In this document: piece by piece, positions 1 to 10,312 of the stretch | How positions within the stretch are numbered: the stretch's first letter is position 1 | How the letters are laid out: each line of letters starts with the position of its first letter | Assembly (NCBI GenBank): GCA_003987775.1 | Contig: RXJD01000063.1 | Span: 1 to 64,000 of the forward strand | Direction of reading: 5' to 3' | DNA: 64,000 nucleotides | Source: Mycobacterium sp. | Lineage (GTDB): Bacteria > Actinomycetota > Actinomycetes > Mycobacteriales > Mycobacteriaceae | The notes under the pieces: model-generated | What the model saw: only the letters and a program-made list of their open reading frames with translations | What the model was told of the DNA's origin: nothing | Databases searched by the model: none | Made by a program: the position numbers and the translations under genes

Positions 1-1247
1 GGCCACCAACACTGAGGAATAATCACCAACCAACACCGCCAGGGGGTCAATATTCACCTGCCGCCAGGGGGTCAATTTTCAGCCGCCGCCGACAGACACC
101 AGACCGAGACTCCGCGAACCAGCGCAACGCAAGGTCCAGGCTGTCTAGACACTTTCTGCCCGCTAACCAGCTCTGGCGTCTGCCCCGCTGGCTGGGCGAT
201 AATAGGTGGTATTGAGCATGGCCGTAGCACCGAATCTCGGCCACGACTTCTATATCGAGGGCCAGATTCGAGCAGCCCGGTGACCCAAATGATCGCGGAT
301 GCGCATCAGCCCAGCTAGCGCACCACAAGAGCGCCGCTTATGCTCTTCCCCACGAGGTGGAACGCCGTACCTCACAAGCCCATGGTGTTTTGCGTATACC
401 GGGCGGGTAGGTCCATCCGCGGAAGAAGTTTGGGTGAGACGGTCGGAGGTCAGCGTGCGCGGCACAATCCTCCAAGCCTGGGACGGCGAACAAGCCAGAC
501 GAGCGACCGTATGTTCGCTGAACACATGGCGTGTCGAATCAGTGACTGACCGTATGGAACCTAGCCTGAAGGCGTGCGCAACAAGCCGGTTCAAGCAATG
601 TCCGGTATGAGACCGCGACCCGTGCGCGATGCACTGGCCAATCGCCTCCATCTCGAATCCGTGCGGCCTTCCAGCCCTGGCGAGCCGCCAAGTACTCCTC
701 ATGTTCCCGTGACCGGTCACGCCAAGGTATCCGACCGAGTCTTTGCTGAGCTCACCGAGCCGATCCTTTCGAAGGTTCTCGGTGCGCGGAAAAGACAGGC
801 GCGTGCCCCATCCCTATCCACAGGCCCGGCAATTAGGGTGTGCGAGGTCTTAGCGAAAATTTTTTCGTCGGCCGAAGAGCGGCACCTTAAAGGCGGCGAC
901 AAATACCAGAAGGAGACGGGGGGCAAGTGTCGTCTAGGCAACACCAGCGGTCCAAAACTCACCGGAGAGTGCAGCACCAGGCAGTATATGGGAGAAACCG
1001 ACGAAAGCGGCGCGGCGGCGACATACTGGTCATACAGGTCAAAAGCACGATCGGGACGCACCAAAGAGAGAAGAACGTCGCCCGCCTGGCCACGATCGGG
1101 CTCCGCAAGATTCGACAATCTACGACCGGTTTCTCAGATGACCCGGTCTTCATGGGCAACGTGCGCCGACTCGAGGGTCTTGTCGCCGTCATCCCTCTCG
1201 CAAAACCGAAAAGCTCAATTCAAGCACGCAGACGTGGGGAGGTTGCC
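1..1247. other. Island left end, no convincing gene
   Basis: I find no gene I can support here. The open frames have composition typical of chance high-GC reading frames, are rich in Arg/Ser/Pro, lack ribosome sites and show no domain. The sequence is more mixed in base composition than the core genome further right. A short direct repeat sits at the left edge. The stretch is probably decayed mobile DNA, but no element could be named. Confidence 0.5.
36..85. repeat. Two tandem copies of a 25-bp repeat
   Basis: Two adjacent 25-base units (36-60 and 61-85) both begin CCGCCAGGGGGTCAAT and then diverge slightly. Repeated GGGGTCAAT-type sequence is often found at the ends of IS21-family elements, so this may be an insertion sequence end whose body lies left of the window. 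That assignment is inference; no transposase is visible. Confidence 0.6.
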
Positions 1248-1817
1248 GTGACTGTAGAGGATTATCAGGTGGGCGAGTCTAGCGGGGAAGTGCTTAAGTT
1301 CCCTAACGGCGAATACCTCATCATCGAACAAAAATCCGACGAAGCTTATTCTCTCGCGTGGTCTAGCGCATTGCCGGTAGTGGCTCTTATTAAACGCGCG
1401 ACGCAGCTTCTAAATAAATATAGCACCTTCACGTCAGGTGTCCTGCGGCTTTCGGACGGCCATTTCCTAGACGGTAACGCCAAGCAAATTATCGGAATGA
1501 TACTCAAATCGCCAGACCACGTTAGGTTCTTTCGTCTAGACAGCGAAGAGTTTTCTTTTGGATGGAAGGCTCGAGTCGCTATTCATAGCGATTACCCCCA
1601 AATTAAAGTGAACGAGTGCGGCTTCTCTTCGTTCGCCTCTTTCGATAGCGCATTGTGTAAAGAACTTCTCGAGCGTTCGGCAACAGATCGATTGGGAACC
1701 GATGTTGAAACGTCTATAGAGAGAGCTTCAACGTTTCTTACAAGAGTAACCGGCGAATACAGCCATAGGAAGCACCCTGATTCGACAGGTGAAGATTCAA
1801 TGAGGTTCGAATCGTGA
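1248..1817 (+). CDS. Unrecognised protein, 189 aa, first gene of a three-gene cluster
   Basis: The GTG start at 1248 is chosen because a GGGGAGG ribosome site lies just upstream; the frame is open further 5' but that part is low-complexity and Arg-rich. The product is soluble, mixed alpha/beta in appearance, with no signal peptide or membrane segment and no motif I recognise. Its stop overlaps the GTG of the next gene in a GTGA junction, so the two are probably translated together. The base composition is clearly more AT-rich than the core genome, with codons such as AAA and TTT frequent, which suggests transfer. Function unknown. Confidence 0.6.
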   Translation: MTVEDYQVGESSGEVLKFPNGEYLIIEQKSDEAYSLAWSSALPVVALIKRATQLLNKYSTFTSGVLRLSDGHFLDGNAKQIIGMILKSPDHVRFFRLDSEEFSFGWKARVAIHSDYPQIKVNECGFSSFASFDSALCKELLERSATDRLGTDVETSIERASTFLTRVTGEYSHRKHPDSTGEDSMRFES

Positions 1818-2182
1818 GTTGGAAGAGAGTCGCATCCCCGGATGACGCGCGGGTGGAGATGCGTGTCCGGCCTGGCGACAACTTCCATTATGTTAAGGTG
1901 TCGCCCGAATACTGGCTGGCTCAGACCGTTGTTGTCGCGTCGTTTCTTGCGACCAATGATTCCTTGTCTTATCCGCGACAGCCCGATCCTCATGAATGGC
2001 GCGAGGAGTTTCTCTTTGGCGGCCAACCAGGCGGCGGGAAACCGGTGACTCGAAAGACTGAGCTGCAACACCCTCAGGAATCCAAGTGCAGTCATAGCAT
2101 TAAGACGCGGGTTTCCGCTTCTCCTGCAAACAGCTACATCAAGCCGGCAGCTAAAGATGACGTCCATAATTTCAGCTGCTGA
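1814..2182 (+). CDS. Unrecognised protein, 122 aa
   Basis: It starts at a GTG that overlaps the stop of the preceding gene (GTGA) and ends 26 bases inside the next gene, so three genes form one overlapping unit. The N-terminal half looks like a folded domain with Trp and aromatic residues (motifs PEYWLAQ and PHEWREEF); the C-terminal half is polar and Ser/Lys-rich, without a recognisable domain. The C-terminal tail overlapping the next gene may not be constrained. Function unknown. The very tight packing argues that its product works with the flanking proteins. Confidence 0.55.
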   Translation: MSWKRVASPDDARVEMRVRPGDNFHYVKVSPEYWLAQTVVVASFLATNDSLSYPRQPDPHEWREEFLFGGQPGGGKPVTRKTELQHPQESKCSHSIKTRVSASPANSYIKPAAKDDVHNFSC

Positions 2183-2807
2183 GTTGACTGAGAGTGACGT
2201 TCGGTGGTTCGCGGCGATACCGTTTGTGGTTTCAGCCCTGGCGGTTGTTGCTACTTGGCTTGGTTATATTTCGGTCAGAAAGCGATTCTTCAAGGACTTT
2301 GAAGCCTTAGCCGAGGCTAACGTGGAGCTGGACCTAACCGACGAACAAATCAAAGAGAAGCTTGCCAAAGCAAAACTGGCCGCTGACGCGAAAATGCAAG
2401 CTAAGCTGAGTGCTATTTTTGACGGAGTAAAGAGGAGTCAGATACTGCCGTCTAAGTATCATCCAGGGCCTCTGCAGCAGCGGTTCGATCGTGATACCGA
2501 CGCTGCTACCTCGTTTGCGTCCGGATTACTGATATTCATAACGGCATTGGTCGTGATGCCTGATACAGGCCGCGGCCCGCTTATAATTCTCACAGCAATT
2601 GGCGCCGTAAGTTCATTTGGAGTTTTTACATTCATTTTCAATGCCGAACTCGGGACTTATAGCCGAACAATTAAAAAAGGCATCTCATTACTCTCGGTGG
2701 TGATCTTGATCCTCAACTTGGCGCTCGCAGCTGTGGCGTACAATACCGCGCCGTACACACCGCCACAGAAATCGCAACCGGTGGATCCAACGCAAGTAAC
2801 GCCATAG
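2157..2807 (+). CDS. Predicted membrane protein with about four TM segments, 216 aa
   Basis: ATG at 2157 lies inside the preceding gene. The protein has one hydrophobic segment near residues 17-38, a charged helical stretch rich in Glu/Lys/Ala around residues 45-95 that could form a coiled coil, then three more hydrophobic segments near 117-135, 140-160 and 172-195, and a short Pro-rich tail. This layout (membrane anchor, helical stalk, further TM hairpins) is seen in various defence-island and stress membrane proteins, but I do not recognise the family. As the only membrane protein of the cluster it may place the two upstream products at the membrane; that is inference. Confidence 0.65.
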   Translation: MTSIISAAELTESDVRWFAAIPFVVSALAVVATWLGYISVRKRFFKDFEALAEANVELDLTDEQIKEKLAKAKLAADAKMQAKLSAIFDGVKRSQILPSKYHPGPLQQRFDRDTDAATSFASGLLIFITALVVMPDTGRGPLIILTAIGAVSSFGVFTFIFNAELGTYSRTIKKGISLLSVVILILNLALAAVAYNTAPYTPPQKSQPVDPTQVTP

Positions 2808-3293
2808 TGGGCGACCACAGGGTTGACGGCGCGGATTGGCCCCAGTTTGATGTACGTCACAGGCCTGGGCCAAACAGAATGTTGGCATTGGTCGGCCGGC
2901 TTAGATGCGCAAGCTGAATGCATCTCGAGACTTTAGTTACGAGACATCCCCAGCTTGATCGCCGTGCCTAGCTTCAACAACAGCTCGCCCGCAACCTGCT
3001 CGTAGATCTGCCACCCGCGTTGAACAGTTTCGCTCATGGTGGTCAGTATCCACCTGCCCAACTCGGCGCGTAAGTTCAGTTCGCACAGGTCAAGCCCCCC
3101 TGGGCGCAGGACATACACCCTCAGTGACTTCGAGGGGGTGACAATTTGGCTTCAATGGCGAGTTATGGGCGGCATGCACGACGCAGAGTTCGATGGGCGG
3201 GCAGCCCAGGAGTTCCCACGGCCGATCGACGTCGACATCACTTACACGGAAAAGTCCATGTCGGACCTGAGACGTATTCTGGTCGGCCAAGAC
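2808..3293. other. Gene-free spacer between convergent units
   Basis: This 486-bp stretch lies between the three-gene cluster (plus strand) and the helicase (minus strand). A 61-codon open frame on the minus strand (3118-2933) has protein-like composition in its second half but no ribosome site or homology I recognise, so it may be a remnant. Nothing else can be supported. Confidence 0.5.
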
Positions 3294-6200
3294 TCAGACA
3301 CATTCGCCCGCATGGATGGTGAAACAGGAGGGACACACCTTGTCCGATCTCCTCACAACCGGTGGCGTCGGCTCAGGACGCGCCGCGCGACCTTGACCAG
3401 TCCGCCCGTCAAGTCGTTTCGCGGCAAGGACGGCATTACGCAGGTCAGTCGTCAGTTGCCTGATGCCTAACAGCATGCCGACGCGCTTGATTAGCTCATC
3501 GTTCGACAAATCCTCGCCCGCAGCCGCCTTGCGGCAGCACTGAACCACCTCAGCCGGAGGAACGATATCGATGGTCCGTGGCCCGAGTTCGCGCGCGACT
3601 GCTGAGGGCTGGCCGGGCAGCCTGAAAGTCCTTGGCTTATTGCCGGTTTGGTTGAAGAGATTTTCCGTAACGATCCGTTGACTTCGCTCGGCGGCCGAGA
3701 TAGCGCGATTGAGCAGGCGCGAGAATTCATCGGGGGATTCCCGGCCCGGTGCGCACTTCTTGTACACCTGGTGAATACGCCAGCCGGTCATAGGGCCTTC
3801 AACTGAAACGATCCGCACGACGTTCTCCACGATCTGGTTGGCCGCGGTCCGCGAGATCGGCGACAGGCTTTGCGAAAACACGGGGTACGGCCTCAGATCG
3901 GCCCACCCAGTGCCGGTTGGCACCAGGTTAGTGCTTGGAGGAGACGGCACTTTGTCTCTCGAAGCAACTACGCGCCGCGGACGGTCGGCGGACCTGTCGC
4001 CTTCCCGCCTAACTGTGGGCTGAGGTGACAGCGCGGAGTCTTGGGTGGGCAGATCCGGCTGAGGGTCGCGTCGAGGTGGTTGGGAAACGCTCGGGACGTC
4101 GTCGGCCTTTGCGTCAACGGGTGGTTGGGTCGATCCAGATGGCGCGCTTTGGCCGAACAGCCGTTGGCGTTCATCGGCAAGGATTTTGCGTGTGAGTTCT
4201 GCCTCGGTGACGTCGGAGGCCTCCGTTGCCCTGGCTGCGATTTCAGACTCGCCCGCGAAGCTTTCGAATATCTCGTCTTCGGCTGCCAGAATCTCCCGGA
4301 GCCGCAAATCGATGCTTCATCCGACAGAAGCCGGTGCACCTGAACGGATTCCAGCTGTCCCATCCGGTGTGCGCGGGCGATGGCCTGCCATTCGGTCGTG
4401 GGTTTGAACTGCGGTTCGCAGATCACTACAACCGACGCCGCTTGGATGTTCAGGCCTACCCCGCCGGCAATGATCTGGGCGACCAGCACAGCACCCTTGT
4501 CCGCAGCAGCGAACTGATCGATCATCACCTGGCGTTGAATGGCGGCGACCGATCCAGTCAACGGGCCGAAGACACGCCCAGGCAGATGCCGCGCCACGTC
4601 TTCGAGGACATCGAGGAAGTACGAGAAGACAACCACCCGTCGCCCGTTGGCTTCTGCCTCGTCAACGATCTCGACCAGTCGTTGCATCTTCGCCGATCTG
4701 ATTCCGTGCTTCATGGCGGCCCGTCGCATCGCCATGACATTGCCGGTGCGGACGGCTTCACGGTAGGCAGACGCATCCTCGCGTGACATCGTGGCCCACT
4801 CGTCGACCTTGACGATTTCCGGAAGTTCCGTCAGGACATCTTCTTGGTTGCGCCTGAGATACACCGGGGCAACCTGGCGACGAAACTTCTTCGGCGAGAA
4901 CTCGTTTGCATCCAGCAAAAGATCAGGGCGAAGGTATCCGACCAGGTTCCGGAACTCGTCGAGGCGGTTCTCAAGTGGTGTTCCCGTCAGAAGGAGGGCG
5001 CGGTCGCACGACTCAATAAGCCGGGCAGTCCGCTGCGTCCTGAGCGCGTCGGGGTTCTTGATGTAGTGCGCTTCGTCGACGACGACACAGCCGAGGGCCG
5101 GCAGCGCCACGTTCCTGATCAGCCAGGGCAAGGTCTCGAATGTAGTGACGGCAACGCCACCCTGCCGTTTCCAGTTCTTGGCTGCCCAGTGCCGGTCCGG
5201 CCCGTGTAGCCGGTGCGGCGTGAGTTTCGACTTGGCGGCGATTTCTCGGACCCAGTTCGTCACCACCGCTGCAGGACAGATGACAAGGAAGTTGTGGTCA
5301 CCTTTGGACCGCAGATGCGCCAAAACGGCAATCGCCTCGACGGTTTTGCCCAATCCCATCTCGTCGCCGATGAGCACTTTGCGCTGGACGAGGGCGAACC
5401 GCGCAGCAAAGCTCTGGTATCCACGCAGCGAAGCGACCAGGTGATCTGCCTTGAGCTCGAACATGCGAACTGACTCGATAATCTCGGTGGGGAGATCGCC
5501 GTGCGTCTTCTCGTCGTCTTCGGTGATGAAACCGAGTTCTGCCAACAGCGCGAAATAGTCAGCCGGGCGTGCCAGGAAGTCGTCCCACGGGTCGCCTGAC
5601 AAAGCGATGCTCTGGGCGTTGGAGATCGACCAGGCGGACTGTGCGACGGTTTGAATTGCGTCGCGGAACTCCTCAACAGTCGACGATGGCGTCGGCACTA
5701 CGATCGCGTGCGTCACTGTCTTATCGATAGCGGCGGCGACCGGGGCCAGCTCTTCAACAAGCGCGGTATCGGCGGGCGATGCCGAGACACGGCGGGCTGC
5801 ATCCCAGGCCCTCAGCCGGCGCAAGAACTCGGTGTGCTCCGGTGTGCGGTTCTTGATGTCGATGCGCATCGGCATCTCATCGAAGGTGTTCTGCCTCAGC
5901 GTCCGCGCTGCCGCCCGGATCCGCTTGGCCGAAGTTTCACCGATCCCCTCGAAACCCTCCAGCCGATGCTCGTTCGCCAGGACAGCCTTCACGTTCGTGA
6001 TGCGGTTCTCGATCAGCACTGCGACGCGAATCTTGTCGCGGCTTGCCTCCCTGAGCCGCTCGACCGACATGTCGGCCAGCAGCCGATCGGTTTCTTTGCT
6101 GCGCACGGCGTTGCCGGCGTCGAGAGCTCCGTTACGTAGGTTCGCCTCGTCGGCAGCAGCTCTCTGAACGATGCCTACGGCATTCGGCAATTTCGCGAAT

Positions 6201-6775
6201 GACGCCGAAGCCTCGATCGTGGCATTCGTGCCCCGCTCCGGCAGGTCGCGGACAAAGCCCACCCAGTCAATGAGGGCGTCAAAAACTTTGAGTGCCTGCA
6301 GTCGCGGTTCATCGCGAGGCGCAGCTCGCTCAATTTCGTCTTGCATTCGGCTGGCGAGGAACCAGCGCCGATAGTCGGCCAGGAACTGCGCGGCCTGATT
6401 GGCTTTGTCCCGGGTCGCACCGAACAGCAGTAGGCGGCCGAACCCTGTGACCTTCCGCAGATCGTCGGTCGCCTGCGCGACTTCGGTAGTCAGCCGGTCG
6501 AGTTCTCGCTGCACATCAGGTGCAACTTGCGGAAGTAGAGCACTCTTGGCCACCGCACGCAGTGCTTCGACGTCGCCAGACCGCATCGGCAGCACGTGCC
6601 AAAGCACGCGCTTGTCTCGGCATGGTCGGATCATTCGGTGCTGAAGCGCGGTGGATGCCTCGTTGGCAGCGTCGATCACGTGGGCTCTCGCGGCCAGCAC
6701 CGCGCGGGCGGCCTCGACCCAGCCTCGTACTTCGTCGCCGACTTCTGATGTTGACAGCTGCTCGTTGCTAGCCAT
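3294..6775 (-). pseudogene. SNF2-family DEAD/DEAH helicase, interrupted by a frameshift
   Basis: Two minus-strand frames join into one protein of about 1160 residues. The first runs from ATG 6775: an N-terminal region of about 450 residues containing a helix-hairpin-helix near 270-290 (GFEGIGETSAKRI), then an SNF2 ATPase with Walker A (DEMGLGKT, near 470), DEAH box (VVVDEAHYIKN, near 563), LLTGTPLENR, and motifs V/VI ending ARAHRMGQ (near 803). Just after SDEASI, near 4305-4311, the frame breaks; the natural continuation (LRLREILAAEDEIF) is in the -1 frame and runs to 3294. That part ends in a winged-helix-like segment (IVSVEGPMTGWRIHQVY) like the DUF3320-type domain of other large helicases. 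It is divergent from the Hma-like operon with a 126-bp shared upstream region. The lesion could be a true mutation, a phase-variable state or a sequencing error; no good slippery heptamer is present. Confidence 0.75.
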
Positions 6776-6864
6776 AGCCCCCGCTGGTCCACCGATCTCA
6801 GCGAAGATTAGCGAAGCCTAGTGACGTGGCGCACGATCCCGCGGATATTGTCGGAACCGTCCAC

Positions 6865-6870
6865 TAACGT
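6865..6870 (+). promoter_or_regulatory. Possible -10 box of the Hma-like operon
   Basis: TAACGT fits the mycobacterial TANNNT -10 pattern and lies 32 nt before the GTG start of the helicase gene, which also has a good GGGGAGG ribosome site. No clear -35 is seen at the right distance. The same 126-bp interval must hold the minus-strand helicase promoter; AGATTA at 6805-6810 reads TAATCT on that strand. Confidence 0.35.
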
Positions 6871-6901
6871 GGCCCAGCTAGCTACCGGGGAGGACAACTA
6901 A

Positions 6902-9900
6902 GTGCTGCTGGAAGAACTGAAGCCAGGCCTGCGCATCGACGGGCTGATACCAGCCCAAGTGATCACGGTGATCTTTGCCCAATGGCATGGCACTGACGCC
7001 TTGGAGCTGACCTACAAGACCAACGACGGCGTGCTCGGCCAGCAGGTCATCTTCCGGAAAGACCAGGAAAACCTCACCGTCGCGCAGACGGGCAACCGCG
7101 CATTCGACGCTAACGCGACCGATTTCAAGCTAGTTGCCGAAGCCCAGCGGATCACCCTGGCTGGGCTGTTCGACCCGATGCTGGCGGTGGCCACCAGCGA
7201 CGTGCGCCCCCTGCCACACCAGATTCGTGCGGTCTACGGCGAGCTACTCCCTCGTACTCCGCTGCGGTTCCTTCTCGCGGATGACCCCGGTGCCGGCAAG
7301 ACCATAATGGCGGGCCTCTACATCAAGGAATTGCTGCTGCGTGACGATGTCCGGCAATGTCTGATCGTCGCGCCCGGCGGACTCGTCGAGCAGTGGCAAG
7401 ACGAACTGTTCTTCAAATTTGGGCTGCGGTTCGACCTGCTGACCAATCAACTCATCGACGCCAACATCAACCTCAACGTTTTCGAAACCAACCCCCTTCT
7501 GATCGCTCGGATGGACCAGCTTTCCCGCAACGAGGAGTTACAAGCCCAACTCAAAGAGACTGAGTGGGACCTCGTCATCGTCGACGAAGCGCACCGCATG
7601 GGTGCCCACTACTTCGGTGGAAAACTGGAGAAGACCAAACGCTTCCAGCTCGGCGAAATGCTTGGCCGAATCACCCGTCATCTCTTGCTCATGACCGCCA
7701 CCCCGCACTCGGGCAAGGAGGAAGACTTCCAGCTCTTCCTGACCCTGCTGGACCGCGACCGGTTCGAAGGCAAGAACACCAAGACCGCCAACACAGACGG
7801 CATCATGCGCCGCATGGTAAAAGAGGACCTGCTGACCTTCGAGGGCAAGAAATTATTTCCAGAGCGTAAGGCCGAAACCGTGCCCTACGAGCTCACTGAG
7901 TTGGAGTACTCGCTCTACGAGCAAGTCACCGCCTACGTCAGGGAAGGCATGAACCGCGCTGACCGGGTCGGCGGCAAACGCAAGAACACCGTCGGCTTCG
8001 CGTTGACGGTACTGCAGCGCCGGCTGGCCTCCAGCCCCGAAGCCATCTATAAGAGTCTGATACGCCGCACTGAGCGTCTTGAGCGCAAGAAGCAGGAGAT
8101 TCTCAACGGCACCTATAGCGATAAAGAACCCACGATCGATGTCGAAGGACTCGACGCTGACGACTACAGCTCCGAGCAGATTGAGGACATCGAAGAAGAA
8201 CTGCTCGACGCCGCCACCGCTGCGCAAACCGTCGAGGAGCTCGACGCCGAGCTGGTGGAGCTGGCTGAATTGACCACGGTCGCCAAGCAGGTCCGCGACT
8301 CGGGCACCGACCGCAAGTGGACGGAGCTGAGCAGGATCCTGCAGGACGAAGCACTCACGACCGACGAAAACGGGTGGCCGCGCAAGCTGATCATCTTCAC
8401 CGAGCACCGCGACACCCTGGACTACCTGGGCGGCCGGATCCGATCGCTCCTCGGCAAGCCCAACGCGGTGCAGGCCATCCACGGTGGAGTGCGCCGCAAG
8501 GAGCGGCGGATGATTACTGAGGAGTTCACCAAGAACCGCGACTGCCAAATTTTGCTAGCCACCGACGCAGCCGGCGAAGGGCTCAACCTGCAAGCCGCGC
8601 ACCTAATGGTCAACTACGACCTACCGTGGAATCCCAACCGCATCGAGCAGCGGTTCGGCCGAATCCACCGCATCGGCCAGATAGAAGTCTGTCGGCTGTG
8701 GAACATCGTCGCGAGCAACACCCGCGAAGGCGACGTGTTCGTGCGACTGCTAGCCAAGATCGAGGAACAACGTAAAGCCTATGGCGGCAAAGTGTTCGAC
8801 GTACTTGGCGAAGCATTTACTGGACACCCACTACGCGAACTGTTGTTAGAGGCGATCCGCTACGGCGAGCTGCCCGAGGTGCGCGCCAAAATGCACGAGG
8901 TAATTGACCACCAAGTGTCCGACGGCCTCAAGGAGTTGCTCGACGAACGCGCCTTGGCCTCCGAACATCTCGCCGAGGCCGACCTGGCCAGACTTCGAGC
9001 CGCCATGGACGAAGCCCGCGCCCGGCGCCTGCAGCCGCACTACATCGAACTGGCCTTCAAGGCGGCGTTTACCCGGCTGGGCGGGCGAATCGCTCGACGA
9101 GAACGAGGCCGGTACGAGATCGCCAACGTGCCAGCACAAATCAGGGCGAGCAAGTACCAACCGATTGCCACGAAGTACGACCGCGTCGCCTTCGACCTCG
9201 AACATGTGCACTCGCAAGAACTCGCGCGCGCCGACCTGCTGGCCCCAGGGCATCCGCTGCACGACGCGGTCATGGAAGAAGCGATCAACCGATTCGGAGG
9301 CACCCTCAATAAAGGGACAGTCCTGGTGTCGGCGACCCTTGAGGAGCCACACCTACTCGCGGGCGTGGTCGAAGAAGTCGCTGACGCTACCGGCGCCCCC
9401 GTGTCCCGCCGATTCGGCTACGCCTTCGTCGATAACCTCGGCACTGTCACTCCTGCCGGCCCCGCCCCGTATCTAGATTGCGTAGCCGCGCCAGATTCTC
9501 CGGCGGTGGCGGCAGCACGTCGGTTGCCCTGGCTTGCCAACGCCGAAGATCGCGCCACTAGCTGGATCATTACCACCCAGCTCCCCGAGTATTTGGCCGA
9601 AGTTCAACCACGACGAGCCGCCGAACTTGCCAAGACCCGAGAGTTGGTGGTGAAACGCCTTGAGGGAGAACGTGACCGAATGCTGCTGGACGCGGCGGTC
9701 GCTTCAGAGAAGGAACACGCCGGAGAGAAGCCGAAGGAATCGGCCGAGAGCTTGAACCGTAAGGCCGTGGAACTCGATACGCGCCTGCGCAAGCGCCTCG
9801 AACTACTCGAGCAACAAGCATTGATGTCCACGAAGCCACCTCGCATCATGACTGCTGCACTGGTGCTCCCGGTCAGCATGGTCGACGGTGAACTCCCACC

Positions 9901-10312
9901 CTCGGCACCAATTCATGCCAAGGAGACCAAAGAAGTCGAGCGGCGCGGTGTCGATCTCGTCTTAGCTCATGAGCGTGCGCTCGGCCGCGTGCCGGTCGAG
10001 CAGTCGTTTAACAACAAGGGGTTCGACATCCTGTCCTCCGATAAGAAGGGCGATACCTATCGCATCGAGGTCAAGGCACGACTGGCTGGTGCGCCGGACT
10101 TCTTCGTCACCCACAACGAAGTTATGGTCGGCAAGAACGCCGCACCCCGCTACCGGCTCGTCCTTGTCAAAGTCGACCCACGCGGACCCGATCATGACGA
10201 AGCGCGTTATCTCGATGACCCGTTCGCGTCCACCGATCTCGGTGACTTCGACGCTACCGGCTTGCGCGGCGACTGGAACAAGATGTGGAACAAAGGAATC
10301 GAGCCATTCTGA
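6902..10312 (+). CDS. SNF2 helicase with C-terminal DUF3883, Hma-like defence system
   Basis: This 1136-residue protein is a superfamily 2 ATPase of the SNF2/RapA type: Walker A DDPGAGKT near residue 126, DEAH box (VDEAHRM) near 226, TATPH near 265, and motif VI (RFGRIHRIGQ) near 580. The last 110 residues form a DUF3883 domain (NKGFDI...IEVKAR), a nuclease-like fold often fused to defence helicases. The start is GTG with an ideal GGGGAGG upstream. Its stop overlaps the next start (TGATG), so helicase and methylase are translationally coupled. Helicase, DUF1156 methylase and DUF499 ATPase in this order match the antiphage system called Hma. It probably translocates on DNA and supports discrimination of foreign DNA; DISARM DrmD is a related alternative, but no drmA/drmB is present. 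Confidence 0.85.
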   Translation: MLLEELKPGLRIDGLIPAQVITVIFAQWHGTDALELTYKTNDGVLGQQVIFRKDQENLTVAQTGNRAFDANATDFKLVAEAQRITLAGLFDPMLAVATSDVRPLPHQIRAVYGELLPRTPLRFLLADDPGAGKTIMAGLYIKELLLRDDVRQCLIVAPGGLVEQWQDELFFKFGLRFDLLTNQLIDANINLNVFETNPLLIARMDQLSRNEELQAQLKETEWDLVIVDEAHRMGAHYFGGKLEKTKRFQLGEMLGRITRHLLLMTATPHSGKEEDFQLFLTLLDRDRFEGKNTKTANTDGIMRRMVKEDLLTFEGKKLFPERKAETVPYELTELEYSLYEQVTAYVREGMNRADRVGGKRKNTVGFALTVLQRRLASSPEAIYKSLIRRTERLERKKQEILNGTYSDKEPTIDVEGLDADDYSSEQIEDIEEELLDAATAAQTVEELDAELVELAELTTVAKQVRDSGTDRKWTELSRILQDEALTTDENGWPRKLIIFTEHRDTLDYLGGRIRSLLGKPNAVQAIHGGVRRKERRMITEEFTKNRDCQILLATDAAGEGLNLQAAHLMVNYDLPWNPNRIEQRFGRIHRIGQIEVCRLWNIVASNTREGDVFVRLLAKIEEQRKAYGGKVFDVLGEAFTGHPLRELLLEAIRYGELPEVRAKMHEVIDHQVSDGLKELLDERALASEHLAEADLARLRAAMDEARARRLQPHYIELAFKAAFTRLGGRIARRERGRYEIANVPAQIRASKYQPIATKYDRVAFDLEHVHSQELARADLLAPGHPLHDAVMEEAINRFGGTLNKGTVLVSATLEEPHLLAGVVEEVADATGAPVSRRFGYAFVDNLGTVTPAGPAPYLDCVAAPDSPAVAAARRLPWLANAEDRATSWIITTQLPEYLAEVQPRRAAELAKTRELVVKRLEGERDRMLLDAAVASEKEHAGEKPKESAESLNRKAVELDTRLRKRLELLEQQALMSTKPPRIMTAALVLPVSMVDGELPPSAPIHAKETKEVERRGVDLVLAHERALGRVPVEQSFNNKGFDILSSDKKGDTYRIEVKARLAGAPDFFVTHNEVMVGKNAAPRYRLVLVKVDPRGPDHDEARYLDDPFASTDLGDFDATGLRGDWNKMWNKGIEPF

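Noticed and set aside
299..700. Possible group II intron or structured RNA remnant
   Set aside because: Some GTGCG and GGTTC-like pieces suggested it, but no domain V/VI fold or reverse transcriptase could be found.
574..1251. 225-codon plus-strand frame at the left end
   Set aside because: Ser/Arg/Pro-rich, no ribosome site, no domain, and it overlaps the better supported start of the next gene.
4300..4325. Programmed -1 frameshift in the SNF2 helicase
   Set aside because: No X-XXY-YYZ heptamer and no clear downstream stem; an indel explains it more simply.
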